From: an uncultured Clostridia bacterium
Lineage (GTDB): Bacteria > Bacillota > Clostridia > Oscillospirales > Acutalibacteraceae
Assembly (NCBI GenBank): GCA_947627725.1
Contig: CANQXE010000020.1
Location: 1 to 40,673, forward strand
Direction of reading: 5' to 3'
Length of the DNA stretch: 40,673 nt
Shown piece after piece: positions 7,600-15,349 of this stretch (position 1 is its first letter; each line of letters starts with the position of its first letter). The notes under the pieces were generated by a model, which saw nothing but the letters and a program-made list of their open reading frames with translations, was not told where the DNA came from and searched no databases. The translations under genes and the position numbers were made by a program.

Positions 7600-8185
7600 T
7601 TTTAAATCTCCTTTCTATTTTACTGATAAGTAATGAAAATGCAACTAAATCAATCCCATAGCAAAGGGAAAAACAATATTTATTTATGAATAAATCTTGT
7701 ATTTCACATAATTTTAAAATCATAAATGAAATTATTAGTATAGCTGCAAGGCTCTTACTTATTATTTTAAATCTTTTATATTGTTTTTCAGTGAATGGCT
7801 TGTTTTTATCTTGTATAGGAGATAAAAGAAAGATGATAATTAATCCAATTAAAAATATATAAAAATTTGAACTAAAAACTATATTAAATTTTTTTATTAT
7901 TAAAATCAGAGCTAAATAACTTGATAAAGACATGATTGAACATTTGATATAATTATCAGCATGATATCCACCGCAGATTTTTCTGAAAACTGAAAAAGAT
8001 ATGAGAAAAAACATGGAACAGATAAATTCATTGAACAGTATAGATAATATTAATAAAGTAAAATGGCTAATTAAGGATACGATTGTTGTTTCAAAACAGT
8101 AATTATATATTTCATTATCTTCTGAATTGATTATTCTATTTTCAATAAATTTATTTGTAATCTTTTTTGCTAAAGTTTCAATCAT
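7586..8185 (-). CDS. agrB: AgrB-like peptide maturation endopeptidase
   Basis: An integral membrane protein of about 199 residues with five or six hydrophobic segments. The catalytic motif is visible: RKICGGYHAD, then a Cys six residues on (NYIKC), corresponding to the His/Cys pair of AgrB. The family cleaves the C-terminal tail of AgrD and forms the thiolactone. The frame opens at 8212 from a GTG, but GGAG lies nine bases before the ATG at 8185 (MIETLAKK), which is the likely start. It overlaps agrD. A terminator-like hairpin precedes its ribosome binding site, so agrBD may be expressed at a lower level than agrAC or from another promoter. Confidence 0.93.
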   Translation of the reverse strand: MIETLAKKITNKFIENRIINSEDNEIYNYCFETTIVSLISHFTLLILSILFNEFICSMFFLISFSVFRKICGGYHADNYIKCSIMSLSSYLALILIIKKFNIVFSSNFYIFLIGLIIIFLLSPIQDKNKPFTEKQYKRFKIISKSLAAILIISFMILKLCEIQDLFINKYCFSLCYGIDLVAFSLLISKIERRFKNAKN

Positions 8186-8206
8186 TAGTAATTTCTCCAA
8201 AATAAA

Positions 8207-8231
8207 AAGCACTATCTATACAATAGTGCTT
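8207..8231 (-). terminator. terminator-like hairpin between agrC and agrB
   Basis: The 9-bp stem AAGCACTAT/ATAGTGCTT is followed on the minus strand by TTTTTATTTT and then directly by the GGAG of agrB. It could attenuate read-through from agrAC into agrBD. Confidence 0.65.
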
Positions 8232-8286
8232 GAATTAATAAATTTTATAGTCTTATGTAACTTCGTTGATTAAAAATACGAAAGTG

Positions 8287-9567
8287 TTAGTTTTCTAATA
8301 TTATGTATGATGTGAAAATATTATCCGTAAAAGAAAATTTAGCATATCCATTATATTTTTTTGCGATATGAGATATACTTTTCAATCCATAACCATGAGC
8401 TTTTTTGTCTGTTTTAGAAGTTTTTAGGTTGTTAGAGCTAACAGCAGTATTTTTTATGTTTATTATAATATTTTGTTTATCAACTGTAATTGAACCCCAA
8501 ATATCTTTATTAGTATCAGTAACTTTTTGACAAGCCTCAATTGAATTATCAAGTATGTTTCCGATTATTACCGCTATTTCAATTTCATTGATAGTGATAG
8601 GCTCTTTATATTGATATGATAGATTTGCATTAATATTTAATTCATCGCATTTGTTTAGTTTATTCTCAATTATTGAATCGATTGATGGGTGACCGGTATC
8701 AATAACTTTACTTGATTTTTCTATAATATCAATGTTGCTCTGTAATTGGTTAATAGCATTTTCTATTTTTCCGACTTCTAGTTCTGCTATTGCACCTATA
8801 CAGATACTTCTCATATTATGACGAATTTGTCTTATTTCTTCATGTGATGCTTGAAGATCTGCGTAATGCTTTGTTTGCTCACTAATATTATCTTTTAATA
8901 GTTTTAATTCATATTCAGCTTTCGCTAACAAATTTTGTCGATTAATAACACTAAAAGTAATAATATTTGAAAAAATAAGAAAAATGCTTGATATGATAAA
9001 CATTAATTTTAGTTTCGGGTTGTTAATTACAAACATTACTTGGTACATAATTATTAACATTGATAATGTTGTAAAAGGCAGTATGCTTAAAATGATAAGG
9101 TGTTTTATTCCAACATTTTCAATATTTAATTTCCTTTTACTAAAATGAACAATTAGTACTAATAGGAACATAATAAATTTTGATATTAATGTTCCTAAAG
9201 CAAATAGCTGTGGATCCGAATTAATTTCATCAAAATTAATAGTTTTCGTCAACATCAATAAGCCACTTACAATCATTTCGGAGGCAATATTAATTATTAT
9301 AATTGTAATTGACAAAATCATTTTAATATATTGTTTAGAATTATAGATTTGACAAATTGTAAAAGCCGTTATAAATGAGCATATCAGTAGAATTGTACCT
9401 TGAGTAATTAATGATGCTAATGTCTGAAATATTAAAATTAATGAATATGCTATTATTAGATTAGATTTTTTAATTTGTTTTTTATTTGAAAATGTATATA
9501 TAAACATATTGGTTGAATACATTTCAAAAATAGTTCCGAAGATAAGTGCTATGTATTTTACTGCCAT
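8287..9567 (-). CDS. agrC: AgrC-like membrane histidine kinase
   Basis: A 426-residue sensor kinase. The first 205 residues contain about six membrane segments and no extracellular ligand domain, as in AgrC. A coiled linker (residues 215-240) leads to IRQIRHNMRS with the phospho-accepting His. The GHKB-type ATPase follows: GNILDNSIEAC (N box) and KKAHGYGLKSI (G box). The ligand is presumably the AgrD thiolactone. The ATG overlaps the agrA stop (TAATG), and the AGGAG lies inside agrA, so the kinase is coupled to translation of the end of agrA. If agrA terminates early at its internal TAG, agrC translation could fall, which is worth noting. Confidence 0.93.
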   Translation of the reverse strand: MAVKYIALIFGTIFEMYSTNMFIYTFSNKKQIKKSNLIIAYSLILIFQTLASLITQGTILLICSFITAFTICQIYNSKQYIKMILSITIIIINIASEMIVSGLLMLTKTINFDEINSDPQLFALGTLISKFIMFLLVLIVHFSKRKLNIENVGIKHLIILSILPFTTLSMLIIMYQVMFVINNPKLKLMFIISSIFLIFSNIITFSVINRQNLLAKAEYELKLLKDNISEQTKHYADLQASHEEIRQIRHNMRSICIGAIAELEVGKIENAINQLQSNIDIIEKSSKVIDTGHPSIDSIIENKLNKCDELNINANLSYQYKEPITINEIEIAVIIGNILDNSIEACQKVTDTNKDIWGSITVDKQNIIINIKNTAVSSNNLKTSKTDKKAHGYGLKSISHIAKKYNGYAKFSFTDNIFTSYIILEN

Positions 9568-10274
9568 TAAAATCTCCTGTTAATATAATCGGAATATGCT
9601 TCTTTAGTTTTTAGCCTTTTGCGTACACTCATTAATACAACTACACCATTTTTCATTCGTATTTCACTTTCACCAAAATCTTTGATATGCAGCATATTAA
9701 CAACAAAGCCCTGATGGGATTTTACAAATCCGTGTACTTTAAGGAAGTTATACATTTCGTCAAGCTTTCCTACTACTTCATAACTTTCTCCGTTATATAA
9801 ATGGAATACCAGATGTCTGTTATATCCTTCAATATAGCATATATCTTTGATTTCAAGATTAACTGAGTCATTTTGCCATTTTATCGGGATACATTTATGT
9901 ATTTCAGTATATTTTTTGACAATTCTTTGAAATGTTTTATTGAATTCAATTTTATCTATGGGCTTTCTCAAAAAGTTTAAAGGCTCTGTTTCAAAACAGG
10001 AAAATACATAATCGGGATGATTAGTAATGTAAACGATTATCAGAGTAGGAAACTCGCTGCGTAAATACTAAGCTAATTCAATACCATTCATATCACCGAG
10101 TTCAATATCGAGGAACAAGATATCCGGTTCATTTTTTAGGCAGAATGCAACTAACTCTTTAGCAGAATTAAAAGTATCAATTACTCCTTCAGAGTTTTCA
10201 TCAAAATTTGATAAAATATATTCTTTTACTATCTGGCAATATCTTTGCTCATCATCACAAACTAATATTCTCAT
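9567..10274 (-). pseudogene. agrA: AgrA-type response regulator interrupted by an in-frame TAG
   Basis: Reading the frame straight through gives a normal 235-codon regulator: a receiver domain with CDDE at residues 6-9 and the phospho-acceptor in LFLDIELGD (Asp56), the conserved Lys in LRKPID, then a LytTR DNA-binding domain (residues 140-235, with FVKSHQGFVVN). The frame is broken only by TAG at 10068-10070, codon 69, between IELA and YLRSEF. No frameshift is involved, and a single base change from AAG, GAG or CAG would explain it. The receiver fragment alone (68 residues) lacks its last helices, and the LytTR part could only be restarted from a TTG without a good ribosome binding site. Options are a true null, read-through, or a sequencing error. 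Confidence 0.85.
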
Positions 10275-10305
10275 ATTTCACCATAAATATTTATAATTTG
10301 ATAAT

Positions 10306-10376
10306 ATTATATCAAATTATGGAAAAATATTAAATAGTAAATTCATATTCGTTAAGAAAATATACATATTGGTTAA
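10306..10376 (-). promoter_or_regulatory. agrA promoter with 21-bp-period AgrA-box
   Basis: TATAAT lies at 10306-10311 on the minus strand. Upstream are CATATTCGTTAA (10344-10355) and CATATTGGTTAA (10365-10376), identical at 11 of 12 positions and exactly 21 bp apart. This is the paired-site layout of LytTR regulators and implies autoregulation. Confidence 0.65.
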
Positions 10377-10381
10377 AATAT

Positions 10382-10416
10382 AAAAATCCTTCATGTAAAA
10401 AGCATAAAGGATTTTT
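10382..10416 (-). terminator. terminator at the end of the biosynthetic operon
   Basis: AAAAATCCTT and AAGGATTTTT form a 10-bp stem with a T-rich tail on the minus strand. It separates the carrier-protein gene from agrA. Confidence 0.75.
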
Positions 10417-10427
10417 ATAAAATGCTA

Positions 10428-10664
10428 TTATAAATAGCCATCAACTAGTTTAATTATAGATTCAATTGTTGAGAATTTTTCTAAAACCATATCAGAATCA
10501 TCAAATTCAAATTTATAACTGTTTTCAATATCGATTATTAAACTTATTAAAGAAAGCGAATCTAATCCTATGTCAAATAAATTTTGATTTGATGTGATAT
10601 TAGAATTTAATTGCAGATATTTTTTTAATTCATTGACCAAATATTTCTCGATATTTTCTTTCAT
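10428..10664 (-). CDS. acyl/peptidyl carrier protein
   Basis: A 78-residue carrier protein. The phosphopantetheine motif is DIGLDSLSL with Ser36, and helix II continues LISLIIDIENSY; the chain is acidic, as expected. It starts by an ATGA overlap with the amino acid:[carrier protein] ligase-like gene, a strong sign that the ligase loads this carrier with an amino acid on the phosphopantetheine thiol. A host phosphopantetheinyl transferase is needed, as none is visible here. It is the last gene of the minus-strand cluster. A fatty-acid-synthesis carrier is unlikely because no other fatty acid gene is near. Confidence 0.93.
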   Translation of the reverse strand: MKENIEKYLVNELKKYLQLNSNITSNQNLFDIGLDSLSLISLIIDIENSYKFEFDDSDMVLEKFSTIESIIKLVDGYL

Positions 10665-11431
10665 ACTCTATTTTTATTATCCCTTTCTAATAATTCTTGT
10701 ACTTTATTATTGGTTAAAGAAGATATCCAACGTTCCAAACCTACTCCTATACAACCAGTAACAATTGTATTATTTCTATCAAATTGAAATGCCTTACTAA
10801 AGTGAAATCCATGATAATTAATTGAACCTATTGATAATTTTTCACCATTCAAATTAATAATCATTTCCATCTTTTGCTTGTTAATCAGTTGCAATTTCTT
10901 TTTTATAGTATTTTCTCTGCTTGGATAAAACGGATCAGATGCAGCTTCAAGTTTTATATTTAATCCGATACTATTACCGTATTCAACAATTAAGCTCCCT
11001 ATATTATTTAATTTACTCATTACATCATCAACAGTACCAACAACAACAATTTCACGAACTGTAAAATCAATCAATCTTGTTTGTCCGTCAGTTTGTTTTT
11101 CTTCATTCCGATATACCCTAGCCCTGGTTGTAAAAACTCCACTATCTATTTGCCGATCTCCAAATATTGGATAAAAATGCAAACACGCTGAAGGAGTCAA
11201 TAACATATTATCATATTTATTTTGTTCTTTTAAAGGTTTTATTCCGATTATTTGGTGAGGAAATGAATCAAAATAACCTATTTTTTCTAATACATTTTTG
11301 TTAATTATTGCAGGAATATGTACATCAATAGGCCTCATTTGTTCAATTAAGTTGTAAATATCATGATCAATTCTTTTTATTGCGGTTGCCGTTTCACCAA
11401 TTAAACAAATATATTCTTTGTTATTATTCAT
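10661..11431 (-). CDS. amino acid:[carrier protein] ligase-like class II synthetase homologue
   Basis: A 256-residue class II aminoacyl-tRNA-synthetase core without a tRNA-binding domain. Motif 2 is visible as RVYRNEEKQTDGQTRLIDF and VREIVVVG; motif 3 is TGCIGVGLERW near residue 225. Cys83 (PSAC), a Glu of motif 2 and Cys227 fit the Cys/Glu/Cys zinc site of the atypical seryl-tRNA-synthetase relatives that activate a small amino acid and attach it to a carrier protein. The following gene is a carrier protein with a 4-bp overlap, which fits that reaction exactly. The amino acid is unknown; Gly, Ala or Ser would be typical for a zinc-site enzyme. A leader with two alternative hairpins precedes it. 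Cytosolic. Confidence 0.85.
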   Translation of the reverse strand: MNNNKEYICLIGETATAIKRIDHDIYNLIEQMRPIDVHIPAIINKNVLEKIGYFDSFPHQIIGIKPLKEQNKYDNMLLTPSACLHFYPIFGDRQIDSGVFTTRARVYRNEEKQTDGQTRLIDFTVREIVVVGTVDDVMSKLNNIGSLIVEYGNSIGLNIKLEAASDPFYPSRENTIKKKLQLINKQKMEMIINLNGEKLSIGSINYHGFHFSKAFQFDRNNTIVTGCIGVGLERWISSLTNNKVQELLERDNKNRV

Positions 11432-11449
11432 ATTAATTCACATAGCCTT

Positions 11450-11512
11450 TCTGACTACAAATAGAAGTATAAAAATCACGATTACCCTTGTCGTAGTCAG
11501 ACAAGGCGTGAT
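11450..11512 (-). promoter_or_regulatory. terminator-like leader with a competing pairing
   Basis: On the minus strand, CCTTGTC/GACAAGG (with ATCACG/CGTGAT below it, 11475-11512) ends in a T-run, so it looks like an intrinsic terminator. A competing 9-bp pair, TCTGACTAC (11450-11458) with GTAGTCAGA (11493-11501), uses bases of its loop. The ligase gene starts 19 bases further on. Confidence 0.5.
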
Positions 11513-11572
11513 GCGGATTTAGTCATCTCAAAATTATGCCATAGGCAAATTTTTGGGGCAATATAATCGGTT

Positions 11573-11592
11573 TAGTGTGATTATTCACACTA
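11573..11592. repeat. perfect 8-bp palindrome with TTAT loop
   Basis: TAGTGTGA-TTAT-TCACACTA lies between the nucleotidyltransferase and ligase genes. No T-run follows it on the minus strand, so an operator is as likely as an RNA hairpin. Confidence 0.45.
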
Positions 11593-11620
11593 TCTCTTTA
11601 TTTTACATTGTTTTTTAATT

Positions 11621-12676
11621 TTATTCTATGAATTCCATATGTTTAATTGCATTATTTTTTAAGTCGAAATCAAATGCTCTCTGGTATATGTTGATTGGCC
11701 AGGTCTTTAGTTTGCCACTCTTTGTCATATAAACATCTAAATTATTTTCTATTGTATTATTATCATCGCAGTATTTTTGCAAGTCATCATCAACTAAAAA
11801 ACTTGAAAAAGCATTAATTGTTTTTAAACAATAAATAATTTGATTTTTTATTACATATTTTTCAGAATATTCTATAATTTTTGATTTTTCAATATGATTC
11901 ATACTTGATAAAAGCAACATAATATCAATTATTCTAAATAGTTTTAATTCGTTGGTCGGTTCACCAAGTACATAATCTGAAAATACAAATCTTGTCGTCT
12001 CATTATAATAATGGCAACACAAATGAAGGAACATAAATACTCTATTAAGTATTCTACAATTCAAATTTTTGTCGAGATGAGAATTTTTTATTAGTTCGTT
12101 AAATGGTATTTGATTATTTTCAAATCCTTTCCATTGAAATAAAAAATTCAAATCTATATTTATTGGTATACCATTTAACAATTTAACCATATTAACGGTT
12201 TCATGTTTGTACATTTTGCTGAATATAATATCACTTTTTTTTGCTGGTTCTATTTTATCAATATTTTTAAAATAATATCCTTGCGTATAGCCTTCTTTTT
12301 TTAGTATTTTTTCCGCTAAAGAAATTTGTGCGAAATCTATAATTAGGTCTATATCTTTAAACTTTCTAATTACAGGAAATGGATAAATTGAATTGAGGGA
12401 CATTCCTTTAATTAAAATAAATTTAATATTGTTTTGATTAAAAACCCTTGTCAAATCATTTAAAATAATTCTATAATTTAGATAATTGTTACATTCAGAA
12501 TTAAATTCTGATAGTAGCAAATTTTTTAATTTATTATCATAATTATAAAAATAATTAAGCATTAATAAGTCAATTTTATGATAATTATATTTAGAATATT
12601 TATCATAATCATTGAAATCAATATTATTTTTTTGAGTTATTTCATATAACACATTTTGTAAAATATTAAATTCCAT
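11621..12676 (-). CDS. nucleotidyltransferase-fold protein (NTP_transf_5 type)
   Basis: A 351-residue protein with the nucleotidyltransferase-fold pattern near residues 95-130: FILIKGMSLNSIYPFPVIRKFKDIDLIID, that is a KG motif followed by two spaced acidic residues (DID). The C-terminal two-thirds is helical and carries His/Cys residues in LHLCCHYYNE. This group often sits in peptide- and sugar-modifying clusters; the substrate is unknown, and nucleotidyl transfer to a small molecule or a carrier-bound intermediate is inference. AGGAGA lies six bases before the ATG. It is separated from proS by 640 bp containing a terminator, so it begins a new transcription unit. Confidence 0.75.
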   Translation of the reverse strand: MEFNILQNVLYEITQKNNIDFNDYDKYSKYNYHKIDLLMLNYFYNYDNKLKNLLLSEFNSECNNYLNYRIILNDLTRVFNQNNIKFILIKGMSLNSIYPFPVIRKFKDIDLIIDFAQISLAEKILKKEGYTQGYYFKNIDKIEPAKKSDIIFSKMYKHETVNMVKLLNGIPINIDLNFLFQWKGFENNQIPFNELIKNSHLDKNLNCRILNRVFMFLHLCCHYYNETTRFVFSDYVLGEPTNELKLFRIIDIMLLLSSMNHIEKSKIIEYSEKYVIKNQIIYCLKTINAFSSFLVDDDLQKYCDDNNTIENNLDVYMTKSGKLKTWPINIYQRAFDFDLKNNAIKHMEFIE

Positions 12677-13312
12677 AGTATCTCTCCTTTATTATATTAT
12701 TAAACAAAATTGATACAATTTTTAGAAACCCTTTAATAGTGTTGATTAATAATTCATATATGATTTTTATGGGGAAGTATATTATCTATATTTTATTAAT
12801 AAATCTATATTATATGGTAATTTTATTAACATATATAACACTATTAGAATATACATTTGCACTTTTTTTCACAAATTATAAAGAGTTTTTTGTACTTTAC
12901 ATTATTCTCTAAACGACTTATTATGTATTAAGTTTACAATGTAAACATTTTAATACGATAGGTGTATTGCAAATTAATGGCTTGGACAGTGGATTACCAA
13001 TCAAATTGTATTTAATGAATCTAGCTATCTGCTATATCAGTGGATGGGGAAGAAAAGCTTAATAGTGAAAAATGCATAAATTGTTTATATTGTATAGAGT
13101 AGAGATGTCGATACCATTTTTATACTTTGAAACAAACACTATATAATATTTACCCTTATATATTGAGTTCTACAATGTTTTTATTCCCTATGTTTTAACT
13201 GGGGTTTATTCTTTACTGAAGATATAATAAAAGAGCGAATAAACTTTCGTCGTTTATTCGCTACTTTATACATAAATGATAAGTGTACTATATCTAACTA
13301 GGCATTATTGGT
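12677..13312. other. AT-rich gap without a supported gene
   Basis: This stretch contains the proS terminator and no open frame with a ribosome binding site. Short open stretches at 12950-13065 on both strands have fewer than 40 codons and look like decayed sequence. A promoter for the nucleotidyltransferase operon must lie here, but no strong -35/-10 pair stands out. Confidence 0.5.
13235..13261 (-). terminator. intrinsic terminator of proS
   Basis: GCGAATAAAC and GTTTATTCGC form a perfect 10-bp stem with a seven-base loop, followed by TCTTTTATT on the minus strand. Confidence 0.85.
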
Positions 13313-15019
13313 TTATTCATTTGTTAATTCTTTTAATGTTTCAAATATGTTGTTTCTGTTAACAATAAGTCTGGTGTTTTCTTCTCTAATAAGAATTTCA
13401 ACACTGTTTTGTTCGACCGTTTTCGGACTAACAATTATCCTAATTTTCATTCCAAATAAATCTGCATCTGAAAACATTTGTCCTGCACGAATTTCTCTGT
13501 CGTCATATAGAATATCATAATCATATGATTGCAATTCAGAATATAGGTTATCTGCAAATTCTTTTACTTCATTAATATCAGATCTCAGGCAGCATAGCTG
13601 CAAATCCCATGGTGATATTGTGAGTGGCCATATTGGACCGTGTTCATCGTGGTGTTCTTCACATATAGAAGCAACCAGACGACCTACGCCTATACCATAG
13701 CATCCCATTATTGGATTAAAACTGTTTTGGCCGATAGTTGTTGTCATATTCATTTTCTCGGTATATTTATTTCCTAATTGAAATATATTTCCAACTTCTA
13801 TACCATTTTTCAGTTCAATTCTATTTTTGTTGCATTTTGGGCATAAGCAATCTTCGTTAATTTTAGCCACATCAATATAATTAACTTTATTAACATCTCT
13901 ATTAATATTCAATCCTATATAGTGTTCATCAATAGAATTTGCACCACACACTAAGTTCCGTTCATATTCCAATGATTTGTCATAGTATATTTCAAATTTG
14001 TCAGTATCTAATCCTACCGGCCCGATAAATCCTGCTGTTAAATCATTAGAATAATTTAGATTTGCCGGAATAATATCTTCTTCAACTAAATTTCTCAGTT
14101 TAGTTTCATTTACAGTCATATCTCCTCGAATGAAAACAATTATATAATTATTGCTGCTTGTTCTACTGTAAACTACGGCTTTACAAATTCTTCGTTCACT
14201 ATAACCCAATACATTATGCAAATCATCTATTGAACGCAAATTTGGTGTGCTGATTTTCACTAATTTCTCTTGTGTTTCACTTAATATGCTTTTTACATAA
14301 TTACAAGGCGCTGTTTCAACATTTGATTTATAATCACATTCTGAACATATAGCAATTGTGTCCTCACCTATATCTGTAAGATACATAAATTCGTGAGATA
14401 CTTTACCACCCATCATACCAGAATCGGATTCAACACATATAACATCGGATAATCCAACCTCATCAAAAATTCGATTATAAACATCTAAACATTTATAGTA
14501 GTATTCGTTTAGATTTTCTTCTGTTAAATGGAATGAGTAAGCATCCTTCATACAGAACTCTTTTACTCGTATTAATCCTGCTCGCGGTCGCGCTTCATCT
14601 CTAAATTTAGTTTGTATTTGATAAATCATAAAAGGATAGACATTAGGATTTTTTCCAAAATCCTTAACTAAATGCACTGCTGCTTCTTCGTGAGTCATAC
14701 CCAATACCATATCTGTATTGTTTCTGTCTTTGAATCGGACTAATTCTTCTCCAATACTATAATATCTATCGGATTTTTTCCATAAATCAGCAGGCATAAC
14801 AACTGGTAGTTTTACTTCCTGTCCGTCTAGTTTATCCATATATTTGCATAAAATAGTTTCAATTTTTTTGGTAATTCGTACTAGTGGATAATAGTTTGAA
14901 AAAATACCACTCGACATTTGCTTGATGTACCCACCTCTTATTAATAAATTATAACTAATAGTATTGCTGTCAGATGGATTTTCTCTAAACCTTTCGCCAA
15001 TAATTTTTGATACTTTCAT
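13313..15019 (-). CDS. proS: prolyl-tRNA synthetase
   Basis: A 568-residue bacterial-type ProRS that attaches proline to tRNA-Pro in the cytosol. Motif 1 lies near residue 65 (KLPVVMPADLWKKSDRY); a GMTHEEA signature and motif 2 follow (RDEARPRAGLIRVKEFCMKDAYSF); motif 3 is CYGIGVGRLVAS near residue 447. The editing insertion (residues 230-395) with a Cys-rich piece (CPKCNKN) and the anticodon-binding domain (from 470) are present, so it is full length and looks active. It sits inside a biosynthetic cluster, has its own promoter and a proline T-box, and its codons are as AT-rich as its neighbours'. A housekeeping copy is expected elsewhere, so I infer a self-resistance or supply role. GGAGG precedes the ATG. 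Confidence 0.96.
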   Translation of the reverse strand: MKVSKIIGERFRENPSDSNTISYNLLIRGGYIKQMSSGIFSNYYPLVRITKKIETILCKYMDKLDGQEVKLPVVMPADLWKKSDRYYSIGEELVRFKDRNNTDMVLGMTHEEAAVHLVKDFGKNPNVYPFMIYQIQTKFRDEARPRAGLIRVKEFCMKDAYSFHLTEENLNEYYYKCLDVYNRIFDEVGLSDVICVESDSGMMGGKVSHEFMYLTDIGEDTIAICSECDYKSNVETAPCNYVKSILSETQEKLVKISTPNLRSIDDLHNVLGYSERRICKAVVYSRTSSNNYIIVFIRGDMTVNETKLRNLVEEDIIPANLNYSNDLTAGFIGPVGLDTDKFEIYYDKSLEYERNLVCGANSIDEHYIGLNINRDVNKVNYIDVAKINEDCLCPKCNKNRIELKNGIEVGNIFQLGNKYTEKMNMTTTIGQNSFNPIMGCYGIGVGRLVASICEEHHDEHGPIWPLTISPWDLQLCCLRSDINEVKEFADNLYSELQSYDYDILYDDREIRAGQMFSDADLFGMKIRIIVSPKTVEQNSVEILIREENTRLIVNRNNIFETLKELTNE

Positions 15020-15039
15020 AATTTTCCTCCTATAAAAAA

Positions 15040-15310
15040 TAAAATCCTAGACTAATTTATTAGTCTAGGACGATTTATAACCGCGGTACCACCTAAATTC
15101 AGATAAACTGCTCTTTTAATACATCAATCAATGTATTTCCTCTATAACGGTAGGACTCCGATAAGTCTTAATAGGCTTTTAGCCGTTTGACTACTGCTCA
15201 AAGATAGGTTCAATGAATATCTTTTTCTAGACTCTCAGCATATGTCTATTCTCTGTAAAAAAGTTAAATTCATCTACTATTTCTCATCATAGCATTTACA
15301 AATATTCTAT
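15040..15310 (-). promoter_or_regulatory. proline-specific T-box riboswitch
   Basis: On the minus strand the T-box sequence GGTGGTACCGCGG is at 15080-15092. Stem I shows CAGAGA and GCTGAGAG of its distal part, followed by the specifier loop GAACCTATC with triplet CCU (proline). The terminator stem CCTAGACTAA/TTAGTCTAGG (15046-15069) ends in a T-run. Uncharged tRNA-Pro should switch on proS. The UGGU end fits a tRNA with discriminator base A. Confidence 0.95.
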
Positions 15311-15321
15311 TAATTAATATT

Positions 15322-15349
15322 ATTATATATTTTTTCACTAAAATGTCAA
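15322..15349 (-). promoter_or_regulatory. consensus sigma-A promoter of the proS T-box
   Basis: TTGACA at 15344-15349 and TATAAT at 15322-15327 (minus strand) are 16 bases apart. It lies in the 3' end of the aldolase gene, so proS can be transcribed independently of the genes before it. Confidence 0.85.

Noticed and set aside
10068-10274. Separate short receiver-domain gene
   Set aside because: The same frame continues past the TAG with the rest of a normal receiver and LytTR domain, so it is one interrupted agrA.
11573-11592. Terminator for the nucleotidyltransferase gene
   Set aside because: No T-run follows the stem on the minus strand; the following hairpin (11475-11512) is the better terminator.
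12950-13065. Short coding-like stretches with GNPLSKPL on one strand and SGWGRKA on the other
   Set aside because: They have under 40 codons, no ribosome binding site and no known family. They may be remnants but cannot be supported.
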